The translations under genes were made by a program, and so were the position numbers. A stretch of 64,000 nt of DNA from Centroberyx gerrardi (lineage: Eukaryota; Chordata; Actinopteri; Beryciformes; Berycidae): contig NC_136004.1 in the NCBI RefSeq assembly GCF_048128805.1, forward strand, positions 24,991,333 to 25,055,332. Reading direction: 5' to 3'. The notes under the pieces are model-generated. The model worked only from the letters and a program-made list of their open reading frames with translations. It was not told the origin of the DNA and made no database searches. The stretch's first letter is position 1; every line of letters starts with the position of its first letter. Below are positions 1 to 16,666 of the stretch, in pieces.

Positions 1-1001
1 CATCTTATCTAAAGGTGAGCAAGCAAAAGGGGAAGTGGCTTATTGAGCGCTTGTTTCATTACGGACTTTAATTCGACGTAACACACAACATTGGCTCTTC
101 CATCTTCCTCAGGCTCTCCAAAGCCCCCTGACTTTCTTGAACTGTTGATACTAGTTAGTGTTAGTTTGCATTTTATGATTTCAGAAGTATCCAGATAAAC
201 ACAGTCGGCCTGTTTGATAGAGATAATATACTCAAGTGGAGTATGTTTTAGCGAGATAACAGCTGAGCTTTTTAGCGAGATAACGTCTAGATAACAACTG
301 TTAGCAGCTAGCTTTAGCCGTCAGTTAGGCTACCGGACGTCATGTGACGGACTACTATGGTAACCAGAGAATTTAGAATATGACATAAATGAAATTCAGC
401 ACCAGGGATGCAACCAGGCTACATAAAAGGTAAGTTTGTTTCATATTTTGACTGGGCAGTTAAGTTTAAACGTGTAGAAATAAAAGTAAAATAAAAGATG
501 AAAAGAAAGAGCAGGATTTATTTCCTCACCTCAGAGTGTTCCTATGTTGGATTCATGCCTACCTTTTCGGTCTTCGAACTGATTGTATGTCTATCTGCTT
601 TGGGCCGCGTGTTCTCTCTCTCTCCCACTCACTCCCTCTCAATCTCAGTCAGTCAGTCACTCACATGTTTATTTTTACACAAAATAAGAGATGCAAAAAT
701 TATTTTACTCCTCTGTGGTAGGGATGGTATGGATATGCTCATGCTCACAGGTCTGACCAAATCCAGTTTCAAAGTTGATAACAATACCACCAAAAATTAG
801 AATTTGGCAATGTTATTTCTAGGATAATGTTTGTCTAGGCGGATTTCCAAAGAGCCACTTGGAGACTCAAAATTGACACTTGGTAACCAAGTGACAAAAA
901 AAATCTGTTTTTATTTTTTATTTTTATTTTAGAGTGTGTTTCTTGTTACCTCTCCTAAACTATATACTCATCTTCATTTACCAGGAATCCTGCTTTAGGA
1001 A
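1..1001 (+). other. Upstream region and probable spliced 5' UTR of rfesd
   Basis: No coding region is supported here. A plausible 5' non-coding exon ends at 429, where AAAAG is followed by a strong GTAAGT donor. A matching acceptor (CCAG) at 981-984 would open the first coding exon 17 bases before the ATG. The short open frames at 498-800 fall within this putative intron and include a TC-rich stretch; nothing in them resembles a known protein. The transcription start was not located. Confidence 0.4.
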
Positions 1002-2369
1002 ATGCTCAACATGACTTCTGAGGAGAAGACTTCCCAGACCTCCTCTCCCTCTCCCCCTTCCTCCTCCTCACCTCCCCCTGCCTCACACTTCATAGGGAGG
1101 AAAGAGGACATAGTGCAGGCCCGGCGTGTGACCAAGCTGGTGAATGGATGCAGAGATATACTGGTCCTGTACCACCAGGGGGAGCTGCACGCTATGGACA
1201 TGCGCTGCTACCGTAAGCTGTGTGTGTGTGTGTGAGTGAGGGACTGTGTTTTTGGTCATGGTTATGTGCGTGATGGCTCTAATTAAAGCTCCAATTATAA
1301 ACACTGTCTTCATTTGCTTCCTGTTGGAACATTTTGGATAAATGTTAACATTCCTAATGCCATATTTTCTCTAAGTGTGGTGTAAATCTGCTTTTTGTGG
1401 TGGCCTTCTACTGCTAAATGAATTCAAAAGAAATATTGTTGAGTAGAATGACATTGATGTTTTTTCATTGTTTTTTGTTTGTTTGTTTTTGTGTGTGTGT
1501 GTTTTCCATTGGCAGATTCAGGTGGTCCGTTACAGCAAGGAGACATTGAGGTGAGATGGCTACTGTTTTCTCTATCAAAGGACTAGTTTACCAAAAAAAA
1601 GAAAGTTGTCAGTCATTATCCGACATCTATCCCAAAACTGGAATCAGTCTTGCACAAATCCATTTGGTTTAAGAGTTATTGAGAGTTTTTGAGTGTGAAA
1701 TTGTCGACGCTTCAGCATTGGAGCACCCTGTACTTTTGTGGTGTTAATTATAGCATTATGAAAAGAGCACAAAGTTTGAAACCAGGATACAATAAAATTA
1801 GGACCACTTTGTCATGGGCTACAGCATGAAAGACAAATGGAAATATTAATAAATCACATTTGTACAGTAAACAATGATTCTGACATATCAAAAGGCTAAG
1901 GACAAGCTCAAACAAACAAAAAGTGTGAGTGAAATACAGATGCATGGATACAGCAGTATCTTTGCAAAACACTGTGTAGAAAAGTGCTATACAAATGTAA
2001 TTCTACTCGCACTGAGACTACCACGATTACTTCTACTCTCTCTCATCTCTCATCATCTCCATCCTGTGCCGCTGTCAGGAGTTTGACGGGCGGATGTGCA
2101 TCGTGTGTCCCTGGCACAAGTACAAGATCACGCTGGCAGAAGGGGAGGGGCTTTACCAGGCGGTGGACAATCCCACGGCCAAACCGCTGAGAACACGCTG
2201 GCGCTCCAAGGGTGTCAAACAGAGGATCCACAGGGTCACGGAGGTCAACGGGGACGTGTACGTGACGCTGAACGACTGCGGCGAGTCCGTCGAGTCGGAC
2301 ACCTACCAGACCGAGAGATACAGGGACGTGTTGCTCAAGAATCAGCCAAAAACCAAGCCCAAGAAATAG
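1002..2369 (+). CDS. rfesd: Rieske [2Fe-2S] domain-containing protein, 3 exons, about 178 aa
   Basis: Exons 1002-1212, 1516-1550 and 2079-2369 join in phase to 537 nt (178 codons plus stop). The N-terminus is a low-complexity Ser/Pro stretch, followed by a Rieske fold. Both cluster-binding boxes are visible: CYHSGGPL, created exactly across the exon 1/2 junction, and CPWHKYKITL in exon 3. The two Cys and two His needed to hold a 2Fe-2S cluster are therefore present. Vertebrate RFESD is a small soluble Rieske protein whose partner and reaction are not firmly established, so an electron-transfer role is family inference. The exon 1 donor is directly followed by a GT microsatellite. The next gene, gtf2h3, is on the same strand about 1.9 kb downstream, with SINE and LINE debris between. 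Identity is high confidence; the use of the first ATG (1002) rather than the one at 1011 is not certain. Confidence 0.92.
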
Positions 2370-2383
2370 CCAGAGTTGTGTGA

Positions 2384-2554
2384 TAATTGTCATTTTCACC
2401 TTTATTAGACAGTTTTTTTTTAAGTTGAGAGAGACAGGAAAGAGTGGCAGAGAGAGGGGGATGACATGCGGCAAAGGTCCTGGACCGGATTCGATCCCAG
2501 GATGTCGTGTTTACATGGCACACGCCCCAGACCACTTAGGCACCAGGACGCCCC
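2384..2554 (-). mobile_element. tRNA-derived SINE, antisense to rfesd
   Basis: Read on the minus strand this starts near 2554 with a tRNA-like head. An A-box-like stretch lies at about 2533-2546 and a B-box match (GATCGAATC, fitting GWTCRANNC) at 2488-2496. A body rich in CTCTCTC then runs into an A-rich and TAATAAAGG tail near 2400. This is the layout of a fish tRNA-derived SINE. It begins only about 15 bases after the rfesd stop codon, so it probably forms part of that gene's 3' UTR in antisense orientation. The family name was not established. Confidence 0.75.
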
Positions 2555-2777
2555 ATGGCAGCTTTTCTTATAAAGTTTCAAGGCCACTTGTGATGTTTTT
2601 TTTGTCTTTCAGTGGGAATAGTGTCAAGGTGCCAAAGGACAAAGTTTAAATGATCTACTTGGTTGCAATGATCCATTTGTTAATTGTTCTGATTTGACTG
2701 TTAATCGGATTAATAAGAAGTCTGTGAGAATGTGCATTTAGCTACATTTATAAAATAACTGCCTGTAAGCTTCTTCT

Positions 2778-2896
2778 TTTTTTTTTAAAGATTATGTTTG
2801 GGCATTTTTCCTTTATTAGATAGTTGATAGTGAAGAGAGACAGGAAAGTCACGGTTACTGTATGTGCCTTAGACCACTGAGCCACCACCTGCCTAA
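2778..2896 (-). mobile_element. Truncated second copy of the same SINE type
   Basis: The stretch shares the CCTTTATTAGA tail, the GAGAGACAGGAAAG body motif and the ACCACTGAGCCACCA A-box-like head with the SINE at 2384-2554. The middle part with the B box is missing. It is an older, internally deleted copy in the same orientation. Confidence 0.6.
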
Positions 2897-3375
2897 GCTC
2901 TGAGAGTCAGTCTAGGATGTAGGAGGAAATATGTGACAAAAGAGTGTCTGTGTTTGGTAGCAGAACAATGGGATGAGGAGAAAATATGGGGCATTTCAAC
3001 AGTCTGGTCACAGGCAGAGGACATGTGCCCTTGATCAGTCCGCTTCATTCGGACATTCAGAGAAATCCTGAAATCTGGTCTCCTCAGCTATACGCTATTG
3101 TTTGGTGCTTTGCTCTATGATTGACATATTTCTGTGGTAGCAAGATCAAAAAACAGAACGATACTGCAGACATTGAGAAAATCGATAGTCATATGATGTA
3201 GCACTTCCAGCTATTTAACAATTAGAAAATTATTATAGGACATTTTCTTTGGATTTACAGTATTTTGTAAAGTAATGTGTATTCCTACAGAATATTAATG
3301 TTGATAATAGTAGTAATTCCATAATGTACTACAAATACACTGTTTATTTTGGTAGCAAAAAATGACTGAGCATTT

Positions 3376-3625
3376 TTATGTCCCGCCTCCATTGTACATG
3401 GTATGTGGGACGTTATTTTGTCATGGTGACATCTTTGTCTGTCTATCTGTCTGTCTGAGCACAATAACACCAGAACAATATATATCATAGAAACTTCTTA
3501 CTTACACCACAGGTTCACCCTATAGAGGAGATGATCTGATTAGATTTTGGAGCACCTTGCTGCAGAAATTAGCATATTAATTAGGGAAAAACTGATTTTA
3601 TTCAAACCACTATAACTCCTTATTG
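3376..3625 (+). repeat. Interspersed repeat with TCTG tract, copy 1
   Basis: The segment runs from TGTCCCGCCTCC through a GTCTGTCTATCTGTCTGTCTG tract to a conserved stretch around GGTTCACCCTATAGAG and ends near ACTATAACTCCTTA. A clearly related copy lies inverted at 16225-16455 in the rabgef1 gene. The family was not identified; the organisation suggests the 3' part of a non-LTR element or a derived short repeat. Confidence 0.6.
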
Positions 3626-3649
3626 CTTTAAGAAACGGAGTTCATATTA

Positions 3650-3870
3650 ATAATATTATAGGGAAATATCCAACAGGTATGTGTGATTATTGTCAGGAAC
3701 AGGAAACAGCTGAGCATGTTTCCAGAGGTGCTGGAGACTGGAGAACAACAATTTACAATGAAAACAGCGTTAAAATGAGCAGAGAATGCAAGGAATTGTA
3801 GGGTTTTGATTGGTTTCTTGAAGGATACATGTTTAGTGGAAAGAATTGAATTACTAGTAATGACATGATT
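3650..3870 (+). pseudogene. Fragment of a non-LTR retrotransposon C-terminus
   Basis: One plus-strand frame reads GKYPTGMCDYCQEQETAEHV, resembling the Cys-rich C-terminal segment that follows reverse transcriptase or RNase H in several non-LTR elements (pattern C..C...ET.EHV). The frame is then broken by stops. It lies directly after the interspersed repeat at 3376-3625 and may be part of the same decayed insertion. There is no intact gene. Confidence 0.4.
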
Positions 3871-4252
3871 AGTCATTTATGAAACCAGTAGATGGCAGTA
3901 ATACAACGAATACCGGTAAAGCTGACAAAAGGAAGAAGGGTCGCAGTCTGATGACGTACCAAGAGTGGTGCATCCATTCAAGTTCGTGTGCATCACTAGC
4001 ATCAGCAGCCGAACCGACTCTGTTGGCATGGTTAAATCTGGTGTTCATAAATTTCACCGAGCAGTTTTGACGAAGCTATATGTTGACAGGAGATCCAGAC
4101 TTTTGAAAAGCAGTCGCGCCCCTGCGGATGTTTTTGTGTAAAGTTTTGAAGCCATCAAAGATGGCAGCTGACAGATAGAAGATCAAGATCCTGGCTAACA
4201 ATAAAATCACCTTTCTGGGATCCTTCTTCATATTAAACATTATCCACTCGTC

Positions 4253-8255
<4,003 letters not shown>

Positions 8256-10037
8256 TTTGAGTTGGGATTAAACTAATATGCTGCATTTCCTATTTTTGAT
8301 AGTACTAAGTATACCATTTTTGTCTGGTATAGTAAACTAAGTTCAGTGTTATCCTGGATATGCCTTCGAGGCAGTAGGGCTAAATGAAAATGTTGGTTTG
8401 ACTGACACCGACTGCCTTTACATGCAGGCTGATAATCCAGTTATCTGGCTACTCTGCTCTTATTCCAAATTAACTGATCTCAAATTAATATCTCAAAATC
8501 TGACCTCATCTCTCCAAAACCCAGTTAATTCCAACCCGACTGAAATTTCATCCTTGTTGAAACAAGTGGGGTTTCCTCTGAATAATCCTGAGGATATTAA
8601 CATAATAATAACATAACATAATGTAAAAGCCTGCACACAAACTCTTTATCCTCATCACATTATTGCACTTCTGCGCAAGTGTTTTCTTCCTAAACTTTTC
8701 ATACTGATCTCAAATAAACACCGTAAAGGAAAACTGGTTATGATGTGCGATTATATTTCTCATATTATTTAATATAAACTGTAAGTGCATATCATAGTAC
8801 TTCAGTGGTGTTGGGTAAAGATAATCCACTTACAGCCTATATGTAAATGTAGTTACTGTTTTAGAAACAACACTGCAACTCTTGGCATTTTTTTGTAATG
8901 TGAATTTTTATATAATTAAATAATTTTCTTGAAATAAATTTGTATTATGTCCCTAATTATACAATATGTTTCAGGATACGTCTTCCACAGATCTTTTGTT
9001 GCTGTTCTGATAGGGAAGGCCTCAACAATGACATGTAGAGATGTAAATATATTACTTGTGTTAAGTTTTACACCAGAGTTTGTTACTCCTCAAGAAAATT
9101 ACTCAAGAGTTTGCTCAAAATGGGTGAAGTACTGAATTACTTGTGTATAAAAAACATGAAGGTTATGTTCACGTCCCAAAATCTAAGATTCCCCGATTTG
9201 GTGTGGCCCTTGCATAAAATTTGATGGGTCATTATCTGCCTGAGATTTGTTAATGGTCCCTTTTTAATGATGGCAACAAAGTTCCTATCAATATTTTTTA
9301 AAAGTCTTGAGTGACTTCTGTTACTGTAAGTAACATGTCATTGAACTCACTATTAACTAAAGGAGTAACTACTAAAAATAACAAGTAAACAAGTAAAAAT
9401 ACAGACTAAGTTAAAAAAAAATATATACACAGAACAGTACTTACGAACATACACTAAATGCCACTGTCTTAATAGAGTGAAGGTGAGCAATTTTGCAGCC
9501 AACTGTGATCAACAGTATTTTTTCATTATAGCCCATTGTCCACATGAAATTTGCCCCATTTCCCTTTCCCCATCCTGGCTGAGAGCAACATTGTTCATTA
9601 TCACTGGCTTCAAGCATCGCCCATGTACTTACTATGCATCAAAGCAAAACATTTACTGAAGCTGTCAAAAAAAGCAGATATGCCGATCAATCAGAGCCCT
9701 GTAGCCTACTGTGCTGTCTTAGAGTGCTGAACTGGCATGGTGACATAACCTCGCAGTGCCTTCCACTTGGTGTATTCAGTTGTTATCAACAATGAGTGAA
9801 TTCAGCATGACATCTATAACAGATGTAACTTTATTTTCAGACATCCCTCTGTGAGGATTACTCGTTTATGCCGAAAATATTTCAAATAGTGCTTTGGAAT
9901 AAGACATGAAAAAATGAGGCAGTTGGAAATTTATGTGCATTGTGTTTATAATCTAGTAATTTCTTTGAAACAATTAGCTATCCAGAGCTAAGACAGAATC
10001 AGTGTTCCACAGTTGAATCCTTGCAGTCTCATGATGA
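8256..10037. other. Intergenic: gtf2h3 3' UTR and space before convergent psmd9
   Basis: The gtf2h3 3' UTR probably ends shortly after AATAAA at 8713-8718. The rest is AT-rich with short unconvincing open frames (such as 8947-9135 and 9477-9659). psmd9 converges from the right, so its 3' UTR occupies the right-hand end. No repeat family or RNA gene was recognised. Confidence 0.5.
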
Positions 10038-12105
10038 TCATCTTGGGATGGGAACAATGTTGCATCTGAGAAAGAGGACAAGGATAGGATTGTGACGGGT
10101 GCAAATCAGTTTTTACCAATAGATAGCAACAGACAGATATATAAATCACAAATCATGCCCAACAAGGTGGATTGGCATTTAATGCTGGAACTACTTTAAA
10201 GCCATGAAATTATCAAACATTAATGCAAATCTATGCAGCCAAGCAAAACCAAGTTGTATCTACCCAAGACGTGGTATCATGTCAAAACAGCAAATTATAC
10301 ACTTCCAACATGTATTGAATGTTTCCTGTAAAATGACATTCTATTCCAGGACATAATTGACTACGCATTTGAAAATAGCTTCAGTACAAATGACTGACTC
10401 TGTGCCATAATGCATGGATGTCCTGAAGGCCTTGAAGGGTAAAATGTAACAAATTTGAATCACTCACAGTTAAAAACATGTTAGTGGTTGTATCAGTAGC
10501 ACTCACCCCAGCAGACCCCTCCCTGCCCATCGCTGTGGAGTCAGGCTCATCTGAGCTCGCTGGCTGCTTCGGATCACTGCCACACGTAATGGTTTCTGTA
10601 GAGTAGGAAAACATTATGATGCAGTTTACACTCTAAAATTAAAAATGTTATGAAGATCAAAATGTAACCAAGCTGTGGTTCACTCCAATAGCTTACCCCT
10701 TCACTATGTTGGACCACAGACGCAATATTCTGGAGGCTCTGGAAGTTCCCCGTGTTCACAGTCCCAAACTCGATGATTTCATCACCGACTCGAAGGCCCT
10801 GCGGAAAGAAACAACCAAACACTATACTTACAGGAGCAAAGACAGCTACTTTAACTTGACTTCATGTCACGTGAATGTACAAGAAAATCAAGTGTTCATG
10901 GTTTAGCATATCTGAAACGAATATCAGATACAAAGCCATAATTGACTCACAGCTCCACAGGCGGGGGAGCCTTGTGTCACAGCGTCCACTCGTGCAAAGG
11001 GAGGAGGCAGAGTGACTTGATGGTCCATGGCCTCTGCCTGGGCTTCTGCCTCATCCTGCTCACGCTTGGCTTTCTCTCGGGCGTGCAGCTTGTGCAAGGC
11101 TTCTTCTATCTCCACCATGATGGCCTTGTGATCATTCTGCAGGCCTGGTAAAATTGAAAGAGATAATCTACATAATAGGTTTAAAAAAAATGACAGTGGG
11201 TTGAATAAAACAATGAAAAGGTTGGTTTCCTGTGTATAAAAGATCTAATGTCACATCCAAGTGCCCACACAGTCACGATGAAGCTAGACAGTGTCGATGC
11301 GCATTCTGCTTTAAAATGAAAACGGGGGCATGGTTTTTGTATTGAAAATGTATCAGTGTGAACTTTTAACCTTACATAGCGGTGATTCACACAACAGTGG
11401 CGCCCCCTTCTAGAAAAATCTATAGATCAAATGAAAATTCATCATCTGGCCTCAGTGGTTACCCCAAACAAATGACGACACATAAAAATACCTGAATAAT
11501 CATAATAACCATAACACACATATCAATACCTGAATAACCATAATAACCACAACACATAATACCTGAATAACCATAACACACATATCAATACCTGAATAAC
11601 CATAATGACCGTTAACAGGCAAGTTATTGAAACTTGTACTGGCAGTAGGACGAATAACATATAATACCATATTTACCCTCTTCCCCTTGCTAAAGTATCA
11701 CATTTCTTACAAGAAATGTTGTGTCTTGCTGATCTGATCTGGTATAAGTTGACATCGTCTCGTGGATAGCCTTCTGCGTCCACCAAGGAACCTTCAACTC
11801 CAACGCCTTGCTGTGAAGAGAGGGACAATTCATGTTTACACACACAATATTACCTAAAACTGTTTATGAACGACAACTTCAAGTATCTACTTGACATGCT
11901 AGCTAAGACGGTTTAGCTAGCTTAGCGTTGCGCAGCTCTAACGTAACCGATATCTGACCGAGCAGCTCGGCTAACTTACATCTTCCAAGACGTCGTAATA
12001 TGCTTTTATCTGCTCTTCAATTTCGTCTTTCTTCTTAATAAGATTTCTAACGTCATCCATCGTTATTTCCGATTTCCCATCACTGTTTTCTTCTGTTAGC
12101 TTCAT
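10038..12105 (-). CDS. psmd9: 26S proteasome non-ATPase regulatory subunit 9 (assembly chaperone p27), 6 exons, 212 aa
   Basis: Minus-strand exons 11980-12105, 11711-11810, 10951-11144, 10697-10798, 10507-10595 and 10038-10065 join to 639 nt (212 codons plus stop). PSMD9 (yeast Nas2) is a chaperone that binds ATPase subunits during assembly of the 19S base and is not part of the finished proteasome. The N-terminal half is a charged coiled-coil helix (for example [20 protein letters not shown]). The C-terminal half is a PDZ domain with the [12 protein letters not shown] core. The last exon encodes only CNIVPIPR after the shared Gly codon. The start ATG is well defined and the length agrees with the roughly 223-aa human protein. 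In human the gene sits next to CFAP251, but here rabgef1 and a transposase ORF lie between the two. Confidence 0.95.
11485..11610. repeat. Short tandem repeat in psmd9 intron
   Basis: About four imperfect units containing ATACCTGAATAA(C/T)CATAA and ATAACACACATATCA follow each other head to tail. It is a small minisatellite in the intron between exons 2 and 3 of psmd9. No function is suggested. Confidence 0.7.
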
Positions 12106-13730
12106 GGCAGCTTAGTTGTGTGTTTACGTTCCATGTAAATTACAAGTACGAGTCGTGCAAAGGTTCAAAATACCGATAACGAGGAAGACTGATGTAACGG
12201 GTACAGCAGAGGAGCCCTGATGAAAGCCACATAGTGCAATAGAATAAGAGCACTTCATCTGAAAGTTTACTAAATCAGTGAAACAATTGACATTAATCAC
12301 ACAGGTACTTTAGGATTAGAAGTGTTGCGTTTAAAGTCCTTGTATTTCAGGCCAATGAGGGTCTCCAACTCCATTCATTAGGTTGCTACACTTGTTATTT
12401 TATCTTTAAAGTAAGATGCATTTGCAACAGGTAGATAAATGCATCAGAGAGAAGTGTAGATTGTTTCCCTTGACATTGTGGAAAAAGGTACATTCTTTAT
12501 ACCATTTACTCGAGAAAAGAACATAAGTTATAATTAAACAGCTTATCAAGCAACCATAAAAACCTATTGGATTACAACTCGCAAATCCGCTAAAACTGAG
12601 CTGTAGACTAAATGCCCCACAATGAATGATCTGGTCACAGATGACAAATGAAAAACACTGGCAGTATTAAATCATATAATTCAGTGATTTTAATATAGGC
12701 TAACATATGATACAATCATTGATCGTTACGTAAACTCCTTCATGGTCTTCAGAAACTTGAACTTCAGAAAGTTGTAAACAAAGCCTCTACAAAACACAAT
12801 CTTCAAAATATTGTGTTGCTACTATAGATGATCTGGTTCAATTAGTTAACAGACACAGTAGTTAGAATACATTAGAATTTTTTCTTGTCACTTCATCTTT
12901 GTACAACTACTGAAGGCAGTATGTTATTTACAATTACACACCGTTGAAAAACTTGACCAACTTGGCTAGACTAAAAAGACCCTCTGACTTGCAGTGGTCC
13001 AAGTTGATCACCTGACATTATTTTTTCCTCTAGCATATTTATTACATTTCACAGTAGTCTAGTTGTAGGCACAATTGTGTATGCTATTACAAAAAAGTGA
13101 ATATTAAATCAATAAACTAAAAGAGTTGGATGATAACCCTGGTACAGTAAGTGCTGTCTAACCTGAGTGCTTGAATATTACTTCTGAGCATTGTTTACTT
13201 TTTACTAGTAACTGTTAACAAACTGGCAGTAAATAACCTCTAAACAAAACTGGAATGTACAAGGAATTGCCTTTTTTCTCAGACAGCATACAAGTGCAAA
13301 TCTTTCTTATAACAGCAAATAATGTAGATTAATAATATGTACGTACTGAGTATTTTCAAATAAGTTCTGACCTGGGATTAGTGTAACATTTCTATGTCTT
13401 ACATTAGTCCTCCTATTCTTCGATGCTTTACACTCATGAGCTCTAACAAAGTCATTAAAAAGTCTGACGCTTTCCACACACTGTGATACCAAATGTGAAA
13501 ACAAACTTTCCTTTTAGTTTAACAACAGCTTGCTGTGGTCGCATTGTAAGTTGTGCAAACTTGACATTGAAATATAAATTTGTGTTTGTTTGGCATCTTC
13601 TCCATTAAATCTGTAGTTCCTCTGAAATACTACTTTTATATCCTATGCAATCTACTTAACTTGCTCTTGAGAATTACAAATAAAAAACGGCCAAGTACCA
13701 GATCAAACAACTGTCTTACTCTTCATATAG
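12106..13730. other. Intergenic: psmd9 promoter side and rabgef1 3' side
   Basis: The bases just right of 12105 hold the psmd9 5' UTR and promoter (minus strand). The remainder up to 13730 is likely the rabgef1 3' UTR plus AT-rich spacer. The small open frames at 13307-13504 and 13580-13795 have no recognisable features. No RNA gene or clear repeat was seen. Confidence 0.45.
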
Positions 13731-16666
13731 CTAACAGTCTGTGTCTCTTGGACAGTCATCTTGGTCCCGGAGCACCAGCACCGTCTGCTCTCTGACGTCA
13801 TCCTCCTGCAGCGCTGCATCATCAGATGAAGATGAATAACTTTGTGACAGCTCCGTCTGAGCCGTTATCTCCTTCTGTACCAGAGCAGACTGGGCTGTTG
13901 CCTCATCCACTTGTGTCTGGACTGCTTGCACCCACTGCTGTAGCTGCACCTTGAGAGCGCCCATCCCTTGGTCCAGCTTTTCCTGTCTTCCTTTTAGCTC
14001 TTCTAGCAGGTGCTGTGTGTCGCTGGCAATCTGCTGCCTCTCTTTTCCTGTCGGGGCAGAGGGAGCGCGTCGCCGCAGCATGTAGCCCTCAAACTCTTCT
14101 GGACTGAGGTTGAGCGCTGGTCCATCCAGCTTTTCAATGAAGGCCACAGCACAAGACTGAAAAAAAGAGGACAAAGACAGAGGGATAAGTAATATACAAA
14201 CCTCTTAACAAGGAATCCATTGGTGTTTGCTGGACCAGTACATGTTTCATTATAGATGCAATAAACTAACCAAATTTGTAAAATAGTAGCCGCTCTCTCC
14301 TGCCATCAGACTGTGAGGGAGACCAAAGCGAATCACATATTGCATGTTTGAGTGGAGTCGAGGCGGGTTGGCCTTAAGCACCACGTAAATCAGGCCAGAC
14401 AGGAAGTCATCAGCATTAGCCGGTTCACTGTTTGAGGTGGAGAGAGCTTCAAAGACGTGCTGACTGCATTTGGACACACATGCAAGTTTATCCTGGGGCG
14501 CTCGTTTGGCATCCATCTCAATTATGGCTGTTAAAACAAATGGTAGAACACAGGTGAAACATTAAAGGTCAGCATTAAGGCCATGGTGAAGATGTTTACA
14601 GCATGTGTGAAACTCATTACGTTATGAGAAATGAGTCTTGTGTCGGCTTAAGTACTGAATTAGTGCATCACCTGTTATTGCAGGCAGAAAGGGGTCACCT
14701 GCGACTGCTGTCTTTTTATCAGGAAAAGGTACACTCAGCATCTGCGGAGTGACCCAGTTTAAGGACCTGCAAAGTTTATAAGACATCAGTCAACAACAGA
14801 CAGGGATTTTGCTTAGAGGTTTACATTAAGAAATGGATTCAACGAATGAAGAGAAAATGTAATTTATATAAAAGTTACCGTATCCTCCTCTGGAGAGCCA
14901 GGTCCTTCTGTTCATCATCACAGCTGTCGTGGCAGAAAACCCATTTGTGCAAACGAGTCATAAGTAACTTCTCTATGTGCTCCATTATCTGAGAGACCTG
15001 AGCCTCAGAAAGACCTTGAATATAAAAAATAATAATTTGATATTTTAATGTTTGCAGAATGAAATGTGGACTGCCACAGGAGTGTTGAATTGGTCTATAC
15101 TCACTGCTAAAAAATTCAGCAATATTCTGGTAGAAATCTTGCACAAGATCAGACTGCTTCTGTACTTGTAGATCCTGTGAAATGATAATCTACAGTCAGA
15201 ACGGCTCAAAAATATCAAAGAGAATTTATGAGAATTGTAATGCGGTGGGATTATCATCTTAATGATGGTAAAAGAATAAAATATGAAATAGATAATTACA
15301 TGGTAAGCCTCCATAGTATTGAGGAAGGCTGTACAGCGGGACTGCAAGCGCTGGGAGGGAGGGCTCCGGAGTAGCTTTAGGAAACCAGTGAAGTCCCCAG
15401 GCTCCAGGCTCTGGTAGGCTTTTAAGGCATTTGCATGGCTTTCAGAAGGCTCTACAATGACAAAAAATATTCAAGATAGAGTAACAAACTGTGTTAAACT
15501 TAGTATCCATCCATATGTCAAGCATAAATATCCTAAGCCCCAACCTCTGTTGAAACACTGTTGCTTCCTTCACTGGATTTGTTATTAAAATAGCTGTTTT
15601 TCCTCTTTTCAATTAAGGATTTTTCCCCCTCACTTTTTCAACAATTTTGTGCTCTGCTTTGCCACAGTTGGTGGTAAAGTGGTTGATGAGGAATTCTGTC
15701 ACCAAGACAACAAACTCATTCCAAATGATGAAGCAAAACAAGTAGCCAATTCCATTTAACTGCTGCAAGCAACTTGTTGCAAAAAGATTAAATGTGTTAA
15801 TTAATTAATGTGATTAATGTGTCTGACTTGATGCAACCGAGGATACCGACTTTCTTAAGTACAGAGAGCAGAGCAAACTACCTTGACGTTTTGGAGGCGA
15901 TGGGCCACCCAAGAAAAGTCTCCTCATTGTGTTAATTCGACGACCCTTCTCCGTATTCTTCTTCTCCTCAAATTTGGAGAAGGTGAGAGGACTTCCATCG
16001 TTGCTTGGGCTACAGGGAATGACAACAGGCATAAAAACGTAAACCCTGTTTTAACAAGAGACACTTGAGCTGCCTATTGTCCCGCCATAATAACCATGAT
16101 ATATTAAACATAATCAGTTATGCTAATTAGATCATTGGATTAGACTGGGCTACTTAATGCATTAATTAGCAATTATTTCTATGTCAAAATGACATAACAC
16201 ATAGGTAGTATTAATGTGAACCCCTTATCTTAAAGCATTAAAGAGTTATAGTAGTTTTTCCTCATTAACATGCAAATTTATGAAGCAAGGTAGTCCAGGA
16301 TCTAATCAAATCATCTACTCTATAGGGGAACCTGTGGTGTAAGTCTGAAGTCTCTATCATATATTGTTCTTGAGTTGTTGTGTTTCCAAGAATGTGTTGA
16401 TCTACACACAGACAGACAGACGCCACCATGATGAGATAATGTCCCGCATATCATGTGCCATGGTGGCAGGATTAGAGTCAAAATGCCTATCATGACCTGG
16501 GTCTTTACCTCGCGTCCTGCCTCTGGGCTGCAGCTGCACGGTTTCTCTCTCTCCAGCACTTGGAGCAGAAGCCTTGCCATGCCGGGTTTCCATAATACCC
16601 ACAGGCGTTCTTGCAGAGCAGTTCCTGCTGAGAAACTCTGATCCCTCTTTGCTTGTCTGTCCACAT
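13731..16666 (-). CDS. rabgef1: Rab5 guanine nucleotide exchange factor (Rabex-5), 8 coding exons, 473 aa
   Basis: Minus-strand exons 16509-16666, 15882-16009, 15300-15451, 15105-15174, 14879-15014, 14672-14766, 14271-14527 and 13731-14156 join to 1,422 nt (473 codons plus stop). Rabex-5 activates Rab5 on early endosomes with Rabaptin-5 and binds ubiquitin. Exon 1 holds the A20-type zinc finger ([20 protein letters not shown]). The next exon carries the conserved [10 protein letters not shown] stretch. The VPS9 catalytic region covers the middle exons, with landmarks [11 protein letters not shown] and [20 protein letters not shown]. The last exon is acidic and Gln-rich, consistent with the C-terminal coiled coil that binds Rabaptin-5. 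The human protein is about 491 aa. The start ATG gives [18 protein letters not shown], aligning with the family's short leader. Upstream non-coding exons probably exist but were not placed. Confidence 0.95.
16225..16455 (-). repeat. Interspersed repeat with TCTG tract, copy 2 (inverted)
   Basis: On the minus strand this repeats the copy at 3376-3625: a TGTCCCGCAT-like head, an ATGGTGGCGTCTGTCTGTC tract, a GTTCCCCTATAGAG core and a tail toward ACTATAACTCTTTA. It lies in the first coding intron of rabgef1. The two copies are about 13 kb apart in opposite orientation and flank gtf2h3 and psmd9. Confidence 0.6.

Noticed and set aside
2480-2550. Possible tRNA gene (A-box and B-box matches on the minus strand)
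   Set aside because: No cloverleaf can be folded by eye and the sequence continues into a SINE body with a second copy nearby; it is a SINE head.
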